Origin: Candidatus Methanocrinis natronophilus
GTDB lineage: Archaea; Halobacteriota; Methanosarcinia; Methanotrichales; Methanotrichaceae
Length of the DNA: 57,222 bases
Reading direction: 5' to 3'
NCBI GenBank assembly: GCA_029167045.1
Contig: JARFPK010000012.1
Coordinates: forward strand, 1-57,222
Below the pieces are notes generated by a model. The model saw nothing but the letters and a program-made list of their open reading frames with translations, did not search any database and had not been told where the DNA came from. A program made the position numbers and the translations under genes. Below are positions 1 to 8,472 of this stretch, piece by piece (the first letter of the stretch is position 1; the number at the start of each line of letters is the position of its first letter).

Positions 1-1949
1 CCTCGGGCGCGCCGCCCGGCCCTTCCTGCCGTCGGGAGGAGGAGGATGCCCTTCATATCGGGGCCGAGGTCGGCCCCTATCAGGCTGTTTCCGCACTTGA
101 GGTGGTGGTCGAGGAAGCTCAAGGGCTTGTTCGAGGCGACGGTGTTGAGCCAGAGGGAGAGCTTCGCCAGCTCCACGGCCATGGGGTTTAGGTCCACGCC
201 GTAGATGCAGTTTCGGACCACCTCGCGCCTCGCCCACTGGATGTCGTGCTCCGCCACCTCCTCCTCGTCTTCCTCCTCGGGGGCCGCCGTCATCTTCGCC
301 TGGATGAGATAACGAGCGAGGTGGTCTGTCGCCTCCACCAGGAAGTGGCCGCTCCCCATCGACGGGTCGATCACCTTCAGCGAGAGGATGTAATCGACGA
401 ACTCCTCGCCGGAGTTCATCATGCACTCTTCGATCTTCGGCCTGATCAGGGGGTCGATGGCGCTCTCCACCAGATGCTTCACAAGGCTGTCGGGGGTGTA
501 GTAGGAGCCCGTCGCCTTCCTCTCGCCCTTGTCGGTCACAAGGTAAACCCCGCCCGGAGGGACTTGGTCACTCGCCTTCTTAGCATCGTTTCCGGCCTCC
601 TTGGCGGGGAGCCACCTCTCGGCCCCCTTCTCGGAGATCACCACCATCTCCTCCTCCGCGACCCTCAGCCGATATTCGAGGAGCCCCTCGTAGATGGAGC
701 CCAGGTGGCGGATCTCAAGGGAGGAATAGTCTACGAAGACCTTCTTCCGGCCGTCGTCAGAGCGGGCGAGAAGGTCGACGGCCTCCGCCACGAACCGGTC
801 TCCAATCCCGTTTTCAGTGAAGAACGGGTTTTTATCTGGGTCGAAGAGGCCGCCGTTGTAAGGAGGGATGTAAAACTCTTCCCTTGGAATCCCGAGCTTC
901 TCGCTCCCATCGTTGATCAGCCTGAAAAGGTTTGAGAGCCTGTCCCAGAAGGTTGTGCTGATCGGAAGGAGCAGTTCTCGCCCATCCAGCTTCTCCGCCA
1001 CCTCCATCTTCAGCTTCTGGAGGCTGAGCTGCCTGTAGTGGTCGTTTTTAACATTGAGAAGATCCCTGCTTTCGGCATAGAAAATGAAGAGGAGACGGTA
1101 TAGGAGCCGCAGGGCGTTCTCCCTGATCTCCTCAACGAGCAGACCGGACTCTGCAGGATCGAGCTTTTTCGATAGGCTCTGCAAAAATCCTTCGGCTAGG
1201 ACCTTCATCGCCCTGTAGACGTTCTCCTGGAGATCGTCTCCCACCTTTCTGGTATAGGCTACGCTTCCCTCTTTCACCCGGTCCAGAAAGGACCTGCCAT
1301 CTCTTCCAGGCAAGAAAGCATTGCGCCTAAAAAACAGATAGAAATACTTGAACTCTTCCAGAGAACCCTCCTCGACGAGGTTTAAGAGATCTATCTCATA
1401 GTAGCTGTCAAGCCTATAGCTGGAATCCTGGTGATAGAGCCTCCATCGGTTTCCGTTCGTTAAAATTGCCCACTGTGGTGGCGTGTTCCGAAGGTAGATG
1501 TCTATCTGATAGCTCGGGTTCTGGATGTTGAAACCGCCAACCCTCTTCTGGGTTTTATCAAGAGAGACGTTCCAGGCTTTTGCGTCGCCTATTGCCACAG
1601 CCTTAAGATAAAAATCGTCGCTATCCCGGTAATTATAAGCCTCTGCCAGGTTGTCCAGGTCTGGAAAGAAGCTATAATCGGGCCTGTATGCCCCCTTGAA
1701 TACCGATTCCTGAATTCCAAAATGGTGATCAAGAATTCTGAATATCGGCCTTATAAGGGAGTCTTCCAGCATCGCCTCGCTGCAGTTCTGGAATATCTTT
1801 ATCTTTTTTGTAAAGACCTTCTTTATGCCCTTGAAAGCCTCGCTGAGCTCCTCTTCCTCACGCCACTCGTCGTTTTGCTTGACCCTTTCATCCAGATAGT
1901 AGTTGGAGAATAGGTTGTGATTGTTCCTGAAGGTGAAGCTGGGAGACAT
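1..1949 (-). CDS. Type IIG (Eco57I-class) restriction-modification enzyme, 5' part only
   Basis: This frame is open from an ATG at 1949 to the left edge (about 649 codons), so the 3' end is missing. The N-terminal region has a PD-(D/E)XK-like nuclease signature: P90-D91 followed by D122-A-K124. A helical connector follows, with HLGSIYEGLLEY and a GSYYTPDSLV stretch typical of Eco57I-family methylases. The SAM-binding motif I DPSMGSGHFL lies near residue 529, and the family block YGVDLNPMAVELAKLSL near residue 578 is followed by LDHHLKCGNSLIG. The NPPY catalytic motif and target-recognition domain should lie beyond the edge. The known family cleaves and N6-adenine-methylates DNA in one polypeptide. 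The start is fixed by an in-frame TGA five codons upstream. It follows the interrupted ORF on the same strand by 12 bases. A BREX PglX-like methylase is the main alternative, but the nuclease motif argues for type IIG. Confidence 0.88.
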   Translation of the reverse strand, partial: MSPSFTFRNNHNLFSNYYLDERVKQNDEWREEEELSEAFKGIKKVFTKKIKIFQNCSEAMLEDSLIRPIFRILDHHFGIQESVFKGAYRPDYSFFPDLDNLAEAYNYRDSDDFYLKAVAIGDAKAWNVSLDKTQKRVGGFNIQNPSYQIDIYLRNTPPQWAILTNGNRWRLYHQDSSYRLDSYYEIDLLNLVEEGSLEEFKYFYLFFRRNAFLPGRDGRSFLDRVKEGSVAYTRKVGDDLQENVYRAMKVLAEGFLQSLSKKLDPAESGLLVEEIRENALRLLYRLLFIFYAESRDLLNVKNDHYRQLSLQKLKMEVAEKLDGRELLLPISTTFWDRLSNLFRLINDGSEKLGIPREEFYIPPYNGGLFDPDKNPFFTENGIGDRFVAEAVDLLARSDDGRKKVFVDYSSLEIRHLGSIYEGLLEYRLRVAEEEMVVISEKGAERWLPAKEAGNDAKKASDQVPPGGVYLVTDKGERKATGSYYTPDSLVKHLVESAIDPLIRPKIEECMMNSGEEFVDYILSLKVIDPSMGSGHFLVEATDHLARYLIQAKMTAAPEEEDEEEVAEHDIQWARREVVRNCIYGVDLNPMAVELAKLSLWLNTVASNKPLSFLDHHLKCGNSLIGADLGPDMKGILLLPTAGRAGRRAR

Positions 1950-1961
1950 CGTGATCAGATC

Positions 1962-2954
1962 TCAAGATATCGGACTGAGCGATAAACGTATCGCTACCGG
2001 CCAAAATGGAAAGAGGCATAGGATGGAGATGTAGTCGTCGTCGGGGTCTACGTCCACCGCCCCGGGTACGTAGGCCTTCGCGCCCAGGACCGCTCCCTCC
2101 ACGTTCTATCCACCCAGGTCCCAGTAGATCGAAGCTGCCCTCCCCTCTCCCGGCGGGACGCTCCCGACCGGTACGGGGTCGCCGAGCTTCGATCGCTCCC
2201 CTTCGCCGGGCATCTGGAGGTAGAACTGGATGTAGACGTCCTCAGCCTCCTCGTTTCCGGCGTTGAAGACCTGGGCCTGGACCGCCTGCTGATCGGCGGA
2301 TTTCTCCAGAAGAGGCCTGAAGTTTTCGGTGCCGATGAAGGATCCGTGATATACATGGCCCATGATGAGGCTGAGGTCCTCCCTCATCTTCAGGTTCACC
2401 TGGACCGGAGGCTTCATTCCCGAGACCTTGTCCAGCCAGTGGGAGGTGATAATCCTGTCGTTCTCGTCTCCGTTCCCGAAGATGGTACAGGCGAGGTTTC
2501 TGTACCGGATGTAGGGGCCTGCGCAAGCCCCATCGCCGCCGAACCTGCTGTCAAGGGGATCGATGACGTTCGAGACGTATTCGAACCCCTGCGGAGGAGG
2601 CACCCCGCCGTAGACCTCCTACATGGTCTTCTCCCAGGCCGACCTCGCCAGATCTGCCGTCTCGTAGATGTAGACGGAGAGGAGGTAGTTGCCGCCTATA
2701 CAGTCGAATTTCCCCTCCGGGTACGGCCTGCAGATAATCTCGGGGCCCTCGACCAAGGCGACCGTCTCCACATCGGCCTTCCCGTCTTTCATCACCGCCA
2801 TCTCGGAGGCTCTGGCCGCGGCTCCTATATCGCCAGCCATGTGGAGGTCGGCGGGAAGGTCGGAGTCGAGAAGGACGTAGTCCGCCGGATTTATCTCATC
2901 GATCCAATTCAGGGATCTTCGGCCCTTCCTCAGCCATCCCAGGAATCGAGGCAT
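1962..2954 (-). pseudogene. CARDB-like domain protein interrupted by two in-frame TAG codons
   Basis: One reading frame runs from an ATG at 2954 to a TGA at 1962-1964 and is broken only by TAG at 2619-2621 and TAG at 2106-2108. Protein-like sequence continues in the same frame across both stops. Before the second stop it reads VFNAGNEEAEDVYIQFYL and ASIYWDLGG; after it, GAKAYVPGAVDVDPDDD. Together these resemble one CARDB/Ig-like beta-sandwich, with its NxG start, W-containing strand and VDPD end. Another TAG sits two codons before the 2954 ATG, and an ATG lies further up at 3011. TAG is used as an ordinary terminator by many genes here (threonine synthase, glutamine synthetase, L7Ae), so pyrrolysine readthrough is unlikely. 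A decaying gene or base-call errors are the simplest reading. The function is unknown; it may be a surface protein. Confidence 0.6.
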
Positions 2955-3182
2955 GGACTAAGAGACCCGCGGCCAAAGAAAAATAGCAGTGCTGCTCTGA
3001 GATTCTTCCATCCTCTGCCGACATCTTCGAACATATCTATCCCTCGGTCAGGAACCTATTCTCTAAATCTCCACCGCCATAAGTTATGGATATCCCATGG
3101 CTTTATTTCTTTTCAAGCTTCTTCTCAAAAAGTCGGAGATCGCCCGCCGATGTGAATGACGGCGCAGCGTAGGAGGAAGATT

Positions 3183-3917
3183 ATGAGAGATAGACCAGCG
3201 TGGCTCTACGACGAGACTAAACAGATAGGAACCGACTACGAGGACCTCTCCCAGATCCGGGGGTATGATCAGAGGATGGCTAAGATCAGGGACGTCGATA
3301 GGGAGGTAGCAGAGGTCCTGGACCTTATCGAGCTATCGCCGGAGGCGACGGTCCTGGAGCTCGGGTGCGGGACCGGGGAGTTTCCCATCGCCGCTGCGGG
3401 GAGATGCAGGAAGGTCATCGCCGCCGACGTCTCCCTCCCGATGCTAGCCTTCGCCCGCGATAAGGCTTCTCTCCGGCTGCGGGAAGCGGGCCGGGCCACC
3501 GACCTCCAAAGGATCGAGTTTGTCGAGGGCGGCTTTCTCACCTATCGGCATGAAGGCGAGCCCCTCGACGCCGTCGTAACCGCGTTCGCCCTCCACCACC
3601 TCCCCGATTTCTGGAAGCAGGTGGCGTTGATCCGGATCGCAGGGATGATGAAGGAGGGGGGACGGCTCTTCATAAGAGACGTCGTCTACTCCTTCGACCC
3701 CGCAGAATACGAGATCTTCTTCGACCGGTACCTCTTGCGGATGGCGGAGATCGGAGGGGAGGGTACGCCCCAGGATATGGTGATCCACATTAGAGACGAG
3801 CACTCCACCATCGGCTGGATAATGGAGAGGATGATCGAGAGGGCGGGCTTCTCCATCGAGGCAGCCGATTATAGGGCGGGGTTTATCGCAACCTACCTCT
3901 GCCTAAAAAGGGGGTGA
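3183..3917 (+). CDS. Class I SAM-dependent methyltransferase
   Basis: The protein is about 244 aa. The SAM-binding motif I is VLELGCGTGEF, followed by the acidic strand VIAADVS (motif II) and DAVVTAFALHHLPDFWK (motif IV region). This is the arrangement of UbiE/Methyltransf_11/25-type small-molecule methyltransferases. The substrate cannot be told from the sequence. I chose the ATG at 3183 because GGAGG at 3172-3176 lies seven bases before it; an in-frame ATG at 3156 has no ribosome site. No transmembrane segment is visible. The neighbour downstream is a DUF4870 gene on the same strand about 150 bases away, so co-transcription is possible but not shown. Family assignment is firm; the role is open. 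Confidence 0.85.
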   Translation: MRDRPAWLYDETKQIGTDYEDLSQIRGYDQRMAKIRDVDREVAEVLDLIELSPEATVLELGCGTGEFPIAAAGRCRKVIAADVSLPMLAFARDKASLRLREAGRATDLQRIEFVEGGFLTYRHEGEPLDAVVTAFALHHLPDFWKQVALIRIAGMMKEGGRLFIRDVVYSFDPAEYEIFFDRYLLRMAEIGGEGTPQDMVIHIRDEHSTIGWIMERMIERAGFSIEAADYRAGFIATYLCLKRG

Positions 3918-4070
3918 TTGTGGGTGGGGGTGACCTGAAGCCGGGGTGACGTGGAGGCTGGTCAGTACTGGTAGGCGGCGGAAGAGCCCGCCAGGCCGGA
4001 TGCCACCTTCCCGGAAGCTCCGCAAATTCTTAGTATCCCGAAGGTCCAATAGGAGATGGAGGATTCTATC

Positions 4071-4508
4071 ATGATCGAAGATGACCGGCACGCTCGGACC
4101 TGGGCTGTCCTCTGCCACCTCTCCGCCCTCGTGATGCTCCTGGGCGTCCCCCTGGGCAACGTCCTGGGGCCCCTCGTCGTCTGGCTCGTCAAGAGGAACG
4201 ACCATCCCTTTATCGACGACCAGGGGAGAGAGGCGCTCAACTTCCAGCTCTCCATCACCCTCTACTTTATCCTGGCCGGGATATTGATCTTCTTCTCGGT
4301 GGGGTCGATCGCCTTCTTATGGCCCGCCTTCGGCTACGGCGTGATGGACCATTGGAATCCGGTCGCCATGCCGATCACCATGATCTTCGGCCTCTTCTTG
4401 CTCTTCGGGCTGTTGATTCTGGACGTGATCCTCACCATCGTCGCCGCCGTCAGGGCGAGCGACGGCATCTCTTACCGGTATCCGTTGACGATAAGGGCGA
4501 TAAGATGA
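4071..4508 (+). CDS. DUF4870 (Tic20-like) small membrane protein
   Basis: The protein is 145 aa with about three hydrophobic segments: LCHLSALVMLLGVPLG, then LYFILAGILIFFSVGSIAFL, then ITMIFGLFLLFGLLILDVIL. The conserved DUF4870 block WLVKRNDHPFIDDQGREALN lies between the first and second, followed by NFQLS. The tail SYRYPLTIRAIR is also typical of the family. DUF4870 proteins are small polytopic membrane proteins of unsettled function. The start at 4071 is preferred over the in-frame ATG at 4056 because GGAGG at 4058-4062 is correctly spaced for 4071 and overlaps the earlier ATG. The symporter gene runs toward it from the other side and ends 62 bases away. Confidence 0.8.
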   Translation: MIEDDRHARTWAVLCHLSALVMLLGVPLGNVLGPLVVWLVKRNDHPFIDDQGREALNFQLSITLYFILAGILIFFSVGSIAFLWPAFGYGVMDHWNPVAMPITMIFGLFLLFGLLILDVILTIVAAVRASDGISYRYPLTIRAIR

Positions 4509-4569
4509 GTTAGCCTCTCCTGCTGGAAAGGTGGGCTGGGGCCTCCCAGGCCCCGGCCCAAGAGATTTC

Positions 4570-6183
4570 TTAACCCCTCTTCTTCGGAGGGGATCTGCCG
4601 ATCCCCTGGAAGCACTTCTCGACGTGCTCGGCCGCCGGAGGCTTCGTCATCAGGCTCACCGCCACCGTCACCACGAAGGCGAGGGGGAGGGCCACCACGA
4701 TCGGGTCGACGACGGGCCAGGGCATCGATGTTATGAGGACGTCTCTTCCCAGGACCATCCTGGCGATACCGAGGGCCGCTGCCTCCTTCTGGTGGACGAA
4801 GACGAGCATGAAGAGGCTGACGAAGGTGCCGGTGACGAGCCCCGCGATCGCCCCCGCCCTCGTCGCCCTCTTCCAGAAGAGGGCGCACGAGTACATCGGG
4901 AGGAAGGCGGCGGCGCAGAGGCCGAAGAAGATCGCCGTACCGGGGGCTATGATGCTGGGGGGGAGGAAGTATCCCAGGACGACGGCCACCACCACGGCGA
5001 TGATGATACCGATCCTGGTTATCTGGATCGACCTGCCTCCCCTCTTCCCTAGAACGGTCTCGTAGACGTCTCTACCTATGGCCGTCCCCTGGGCGTGGAA
5101 CTGGGAGCTCAAAGTCGACATCGCCGCCGCAAGGAGGGTGAGCATGAAGATGTAGACGAACCACCCGGGCATCGCGGCGTTGATGTATAGGGGGATGATG
5201 CTGTCGGAGTTTCCACCTGCTGCGGCTATAGCGATGACCCCGTCTCTTTCGAAGAAGTAGACGTTGGAGAGAGCCCCGACGACGAAGGCGACCCCCGTCA
5301 TCATCAGGATGAAGATCCCGCCGATGAGGACCGCCCTGTTAAGCTCCCTGCCCGACTTCACCGTCATGAACCTCACCACGAGCTGGGGCATCGCCAGAAC
5401 CCCGATCCCGACGCCGAGGACTAGGGTCGAGACGAGGGTCCACCACCAGGCTGACCCGGCGGCTGGCATAGCCGTCCACCCCAAATGGCCCATGGCGGCC
5501 AGGTTTGCGGGGACGAGGGCTGCGAGGCCGGTCAGCGCCTGGTGGGCCTGAGTGATCCCACCCAGATGGCTGTAGGTCATCACCAGGAGGAAGGCCATCC
5601 CGGCGAACATTATCGTAGCCTGGAAGGCGTCGGTGTACATCACGCCCTTGAGGCCTCCGATGACGACGTAGGCGGCTATGATCAGGGAGAAGAGCATCAG
5701 GGCGAGGTTGAAATCTATGGCTAGGGTCGTCTCGATGAACCTGGCGGCCCCTATGAGGACGACGGAGGCGTACATCGGCATCCCGACGAAGATCACCAGG
5801 CCGCTGAAGTACTGGATGAATCTGCTCTCAAACCTTCTGGCCAGGAGCTCCGGAAAGGTCATAGCGGAGAGGTTGTGGCCCATCTTCCTCGTCCTCTTGC
5901 CGAAGATGACGAAGGCGATGAATATCCCGACGAATATATTCAGAAAGGTCAGCCATAATAGCCCCATACCGAAGAGGCCTGCCACGCCGCCGAAGCCGAC
6001 GATGGCGGAGGTGCTGATGAAGGTGGCTCCGTAGCTCATGGCCATGACATAGGGGTGGATCCCCCTTCCGCAAACCAGGTAATCTTCCGAGTCGCGGGTC
6101 TCCCTCCACCCCCTATACCCCAGGTATCCGACCGCCAGGATGTAGACGAGGACCAATATGTTGAGATAAACTATGTCTATCAA
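4570..6183 (-). CDS. Sodium:solute symporter (SSS family, ActP/PanF-like)
   Basis: The protein is about 537 aa with 13 or so hydrophobic helices. SSS-family signatures are DSEDYLVCGRGI in the first loop, ATFISTSAIVGFGG in TM2 (part of the sodium/substrate site), YVVIGGLKGVMYTDAFQ and LAAAMSTLSSQFHAQGTAIGRD. It probably imports a monocarboxylate such as acetate, driven by sodium; that substrate is inferred from resemblance and from the likely acetoclastic host. I chose the TTG at 6181-6183, which overlaps the TGA of the upstream small gene and has AAGGAG eight bases before it. An in-frame ATG at 6234 would place an unrelated acidic stretch first. The two genes are translationally coupled. The palindromic site at 6410-6438 may control both. 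Confidence 0.87.
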   Translation of the reverse strand: MIDIVYLNILVLVYILAVGYLGYRGWRETRDSEDYLVCGRGIHPYVMAMSYGATFISTSAIVGFGGVAGLFGMGLLWLTFLNIFVGIFIAFVIFGKRTRKMGHNLSAMTFPELLARRFESRFIQYFSGLVIFVGMPMYASVVLIGAARFIETTLAIDFNLALMLFSLIIAAYVVIGGLKGVMYTDAFQATIMFAGMAFLLVMTYSHLGGITQAHQALTGLAALVPANLAAMGHLGWTAMPAAGSAWWWTLVSTLVLGVGIGVLAMPQLVVRFMTVKSGRELNRAVLIGGIFILMMTGVAFVVGALSNVYFFERDGVIAIAAAGGNSDSIIPLYINAAMPGWFVYIFMLTLLAAAMSTLSSQFHAQGTAIGRDVYETVLGKRGGRSIQITRIGIIIAVVVAVVLGYFLPPSIIAPGTAIFFGLCAAAFLPMYSCALFWKRATRAGAIAGLVTGTFVSLFMLVFVHQKEAAALGIARMVLGRDVLITSMPWPVVDPIVVALPLAFVVTVAVSLMTKPPAAEHVEKCFQGIGRSPPKKRG

Positions 6184-6368
6184 AGCCCCAGCTCCTTCTC
6201 CTCCATCTGAGCCTTCCCCTTCTCCCAGGAACATTCCTCACGAATTTCATTGGCTTCTGTCTCCTGCCCCCTGTTCCAGTTGGCGAGGCCATAGGCCACG
6301 CAGAGGAGAGCGCTCAGGAAGGAGAGGAGATAGACGCCCCAGATCCACGGATCGTTTATGCCCAGCAT
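6180..6368 (-). CDS. Symporter small accessory protein
   Basis: This is a 62-aa protein with one N-terminal membrane segment (WIWGVYLLSFLSALLCVAYG, after the short lead MLGINDP), followed by a charged cytoplasmic tail. Its stop codon overlaps the TTG start of the SSS symporter, the arrangement seen for the small accessory subunits encoded just upstream of many SSS-family transporters in archaea and bacteria. Its job is presumably assembly or stability of the symporter; that is inference from context and family resemblance. A GGTGG ribosome site precedes the ATG at 6368. The AT-rich stretch from 6400 to 6480 upstream carries the promoter and a palindrome. Confidence 0.75.
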   Translation of the reverse strand: MLGINDPWIWGVYLLSFLSALLCVAYGLANWNRGQETEANEIREECSWEKGKAQMEEKELGL

Positions 6369-6409
6369 ATTTCCACCAAATCTCGAAGGTCTGCGAAACG
6401 CTGAATTTC

Positions 6410-6438
6410 ACGTGATAGCATGTTTCATTATATCACGT
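6410..6438 (-). promoter_or_regulatory. Candidate operator palindrome upstream of the symporter operon
   Basis: A perfect inverted repeat has arms ACGTGATA (6410-6417) and TATCACGT (6431-6438) separated by 13 bases. The centres are 21 bases apart, two helical turns, which suits a dimeric regulator. On the minus strand one arm is part of GTGATATAATG, an AT-rich promoter-like element 40-70 bases upstream of the accessory-protein ATG. Repression of the transporter operon is plausible but not shown. Confidence 0.4.
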
Positions 6439-6513
6439 TATTAAAGATAACGATCGAACATTAAAAATTTTCATCAAAATATGCCGCTTAAACGGCGACG
6501 AAATCCGGATATC

Positions 6514-6526
6514 TATAAAAAAATAT
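6514..6526 (+). promoter_or_regulatory. TATA-like element in the 6440-6884 gap
   Basis: The 445-base gap between the divergent accessory-protein and hydratase genes has an AT-rich first half (6440-6550) with TATAAAAAAATA-like sequence here, pointing toward the hydratase. The rest (6560-6880) holds a 68-codon ORF at 6558-6764 with no recognisable similarity or convincing composition; I do not call it a gene. If this box is used, the hydratase mRNA has a leader of about 340 bases. Confidence 0.3.
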
Positions 6527-6884
6527 CAACTATCTTCATGAAGAATACTTCCTGAATATGGGGGAGATCCTTCGAGACCTCCGTTTCATCACCCGAGATC
6601 CTCAGGCCCGGATCCTCATACCGCCCCTTCTATCCGGGATATCTCAATGGCTCTATTTACCTTCCGGGTACTTTCTGGGTAGCCCCCAATGGCGAGAGAA
6701 AAATATCCATCTTGGGGAAGGTTTTTCTTCTAAAGGGACTTTCAAACCTGGCAGTCTCATCTGATATCGAGGTCTGCGAGCCTGAACCTGGGAGATGCCC
6801 TTCAATCGAGGGTTGGATCCATCCAAAGGCCGATTCCCGGAGGCAGAACTGGAGGCCTCGTCGGGGATGGAGGGAGTGTTCAAG

Positions 6885-7667
6885 ATGATAACTGCAGAAG
6901 CCATCGACGATCTGGCAGATAGATACCTCGCCGCAGAAGCCGACAGGATAGCCCTGGAGCCCTTATCCGTCATCAGCCCCCACCTGACGGTGGAAGAGGC
7001 GTACCGGGTTCAGATGGCGATAGTGGCCAGGAAGGTCGGGGCAGGGGAACGGATCGCCGGAAGGAAGGTGGGGGCGACCAACGAGGCGATACAGAGGGCG
7101 ATGAAGATCGGCGAGCCGATATACGGCCACCTCTTCTCCGGCCAGAGGATCTCCAACGGTGCGGAGGTATCCCTATCGGAGCTGATCCATCCGAGGGTCG
7201 AGGGTGAGATCGCCTTCACCCTCCGCCGGGACCTGGAAGGCCCCGGGGTCACCGCCGCCGACGCCCTGGATGCGGTGGGTACGGTGGCTGCCGCGATAGA
7301 GATCAACGACTCCCGGACCAGGGGATGGGATGTTGGGATGAGGGAGGTGGTGGCCGACAACGGCGTAGCCGCTCGTTTTCTCCTGGGAGAAGGGCGGCCT
7401 GCGGACGGCCTCGACCTGAGGGAAGTGAGGGTGGTGATGGAGAAGAACGGCGAGGAGGCGGCCCGGTCGAGCGGCGCCGCCATCCTGGGAGACCCGGCCC
7501 TCTCCCTGGCGTGGCTGGCGAACAAGATCGGCGAGGGAAACGGAGGCCTCCGGGCCGGGGAGGTCGTCCTCGCCGGGTCGATGACCCCCATGGCGCCGGT
7601 AGCTGTAGGCGACCTGGTGGAGGCGTCCTTCGAGGGCCTGGGGAGCCTCTCGGTCAGGTTCCGGTGA
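6885..7667 (+). CDS. 2-keto-4-pentenoate hydratase / fumarylacetoacetate hydrolase-family protein
   Basis: The protein is about 260 aa. It resembles MhpD/DmpE-type 2-oxopent-4-enoate hydratases: IAGRKVGATNEAIQ near the N-terminus, PIYGHLFSGQ, then HPRVEGEIAF with the metal-ligand glutamates, AAIEINDSR with another, and VLAGSMTPMAPVAVGD near the end. These enzymes hydrate 2-hydroxydienoates in meta-cleavage pathways and need Mg2+ or Mn2+. No other aromatic-degradation gene is in the window apart from a phenylacetate-CoA ligase 22 kb away, so the physiological substrate is uncertain. The ATG at 6885 is chosen for GGAGGGAG about eight bases upstream; an in-frame ATG at 6795 would add about 30 unrelated residues. 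Confidence 0.8.
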   Translation: MITAEAIDDLADRYLAAEADRIALEPLSVISPHLTVEEAYRVQMAIVARKVGAGERIAGRKVGATNEAIQRAMKIGEPIYGHLFSGQRISNGAEVSLSELIHPRVEGEIAFTLRRDLEGPGVTAADALDAVGTVAAAIEINDSRTRGWDVGMREVVADNGVAARFLLGEGRPADGLDLREVRVVMEKNGEEAARSSGAAILGDPALSLAWLANKIGEGNGGLRAGEVVLAGSMTPMAPVAVGDLVEASFEGLGSLSVRFR

Positions 7668-7813
7668 CGGCGTCAGGTATGGTATCGAGGATGGCCAGCA
7701 GCACGCCCCATCCGCCCGGCAAGACGCCGCCGTCCCGACCCCACCACCCCTCCCGGCGGCCCATCTTCCCGGCCCCTTTCAGGATCTTCCTGGATGAGGG
7801 GGGCCTTGGCCTC

Positions 7814-8254
7814 TCACTCCCCGAGCTCAGAGGTGCATCGGGGACATCGGGTCGCGGCGATGGGGATCTCCTCCTTGCAGTAGGGGCACCCCTTGGTGTT
7901 GGGGGCTGCAGCCTCCTCCTTCTTCTTCATCTTGTTGACCTGTCTTATCATCAGGAATATGACGAAGGCGACGATCAGAAAGTCGATGATGGTGTTGAAG
8001 AAGATCCCGTAGTTGATGGTGGGGGCTCCTGCCGCCTGGGCATCGGCGAGGGTGGCGTAAGATACCCCCGAGAGGGATATGAAGAGGTTTGTGAAGTCGA
8101 CCCCGCCGAGGAGCATCCCCACCGGCGGCATGATTATGTCGTTGACAAGAGACGTGATGATCTTCCCGAAGGCCAGGCCCAGGATGATCCCTATGGCCAT
8201 ATCCAGGACGTTGCCTCTCATGGCGAACTCCTTGAACTCATTGATCATTCCCAT
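7814..8254 (-). CDS. mscL: Large-conductance mechanosensitive channel with C-terminal zinc ribbon
   Basis: The 146-aa protein begins with the MscL signature: [20 protein letters not shown] with the pore-lining TM1 ([21 protein letters not shown]). The second membrane segment is [20 protein letters not shown]. The known function is to open under membrane tension and release solutes during hypo-osmotic shock. In place of the usual short C-terminal helical bundle, the tail carries [18 protein letters not shown], a four-cysteine zinc ribbon. The ribosome site GGTGAT sits just before the ATG. A TATA box lies about 60 bases upstream of the start. The gene stands alone. Confidence 0.93.
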   Translation of the reverse strand: MGMINEFKEFAMRGNVLDMAIGIILGLAFGKIITSLVNDIIMPPVGMLLGGVDFTNLFISLSGVSYATLADAQAAGAPTINYGIFFNTIIDFLIVAFVIFLMIRQVNKMKKKEEAAAPNTKGCPYCKEEIPIAATRCPRCTSELGE

Positions 8255-8314
8255 CGTATATCACCTTCTCAAAATCGGTTCAATTTATTGATGAAGCTAC
8301 TATGTGAACTGTAT

Positions 8315-8324
8315 CGATATAAAT
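8315..8324 (-). promoter_or_regulatory. TATA box for mscL
   Basis: On the minus strand the sequence reads ATTTATATCG, about 60-70 bases before the mscL ATG. The ribosome site GGTGATATACG precedes the start. This gives a leader of roughly 35-40 bases. No other promoter-like AT-rich block is seen between mscL and the STAND gene's 3' end. Confidence 0.5.
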
Positions 8325-8472
8325 GTATTCTCAAGGAACATGGCACCGCCTCGCCCTCCTTTGCCGCTGGGAACGGCCGCCTGGACCATCCAAGCCCTTA
8401 GAAATGACCGGGTATTGAGATCGACGATAAGCCGTTTGATCCGAGGGGCTGGGGATAATTTTTGGGGCGAGG

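Noticed and set aside
1962..2954. Pyrrolysine as explanation for the in-frame TAG codons
   Set aside because: At least ten convincing genes here end in TAG, including glnA, thrC, L7Ae and L24e, which is not expected where TAG is read as an amino acid; no pyl gene is in the window. Kept only as an alternative to test.
6558..6764. 68-codon ORF upstream of the hydratase
   Set aside because: No similarity, no ribosome site, and composition unlike the neighbouring genes, though a TATA-like box lies before it.
7325..8401. 358-codon plus-strand ORF spanning the hydratase end and MscL
   Set aside because: It is Arg/Gly/Pro-rich and overlaps two recognised genes in other frames.
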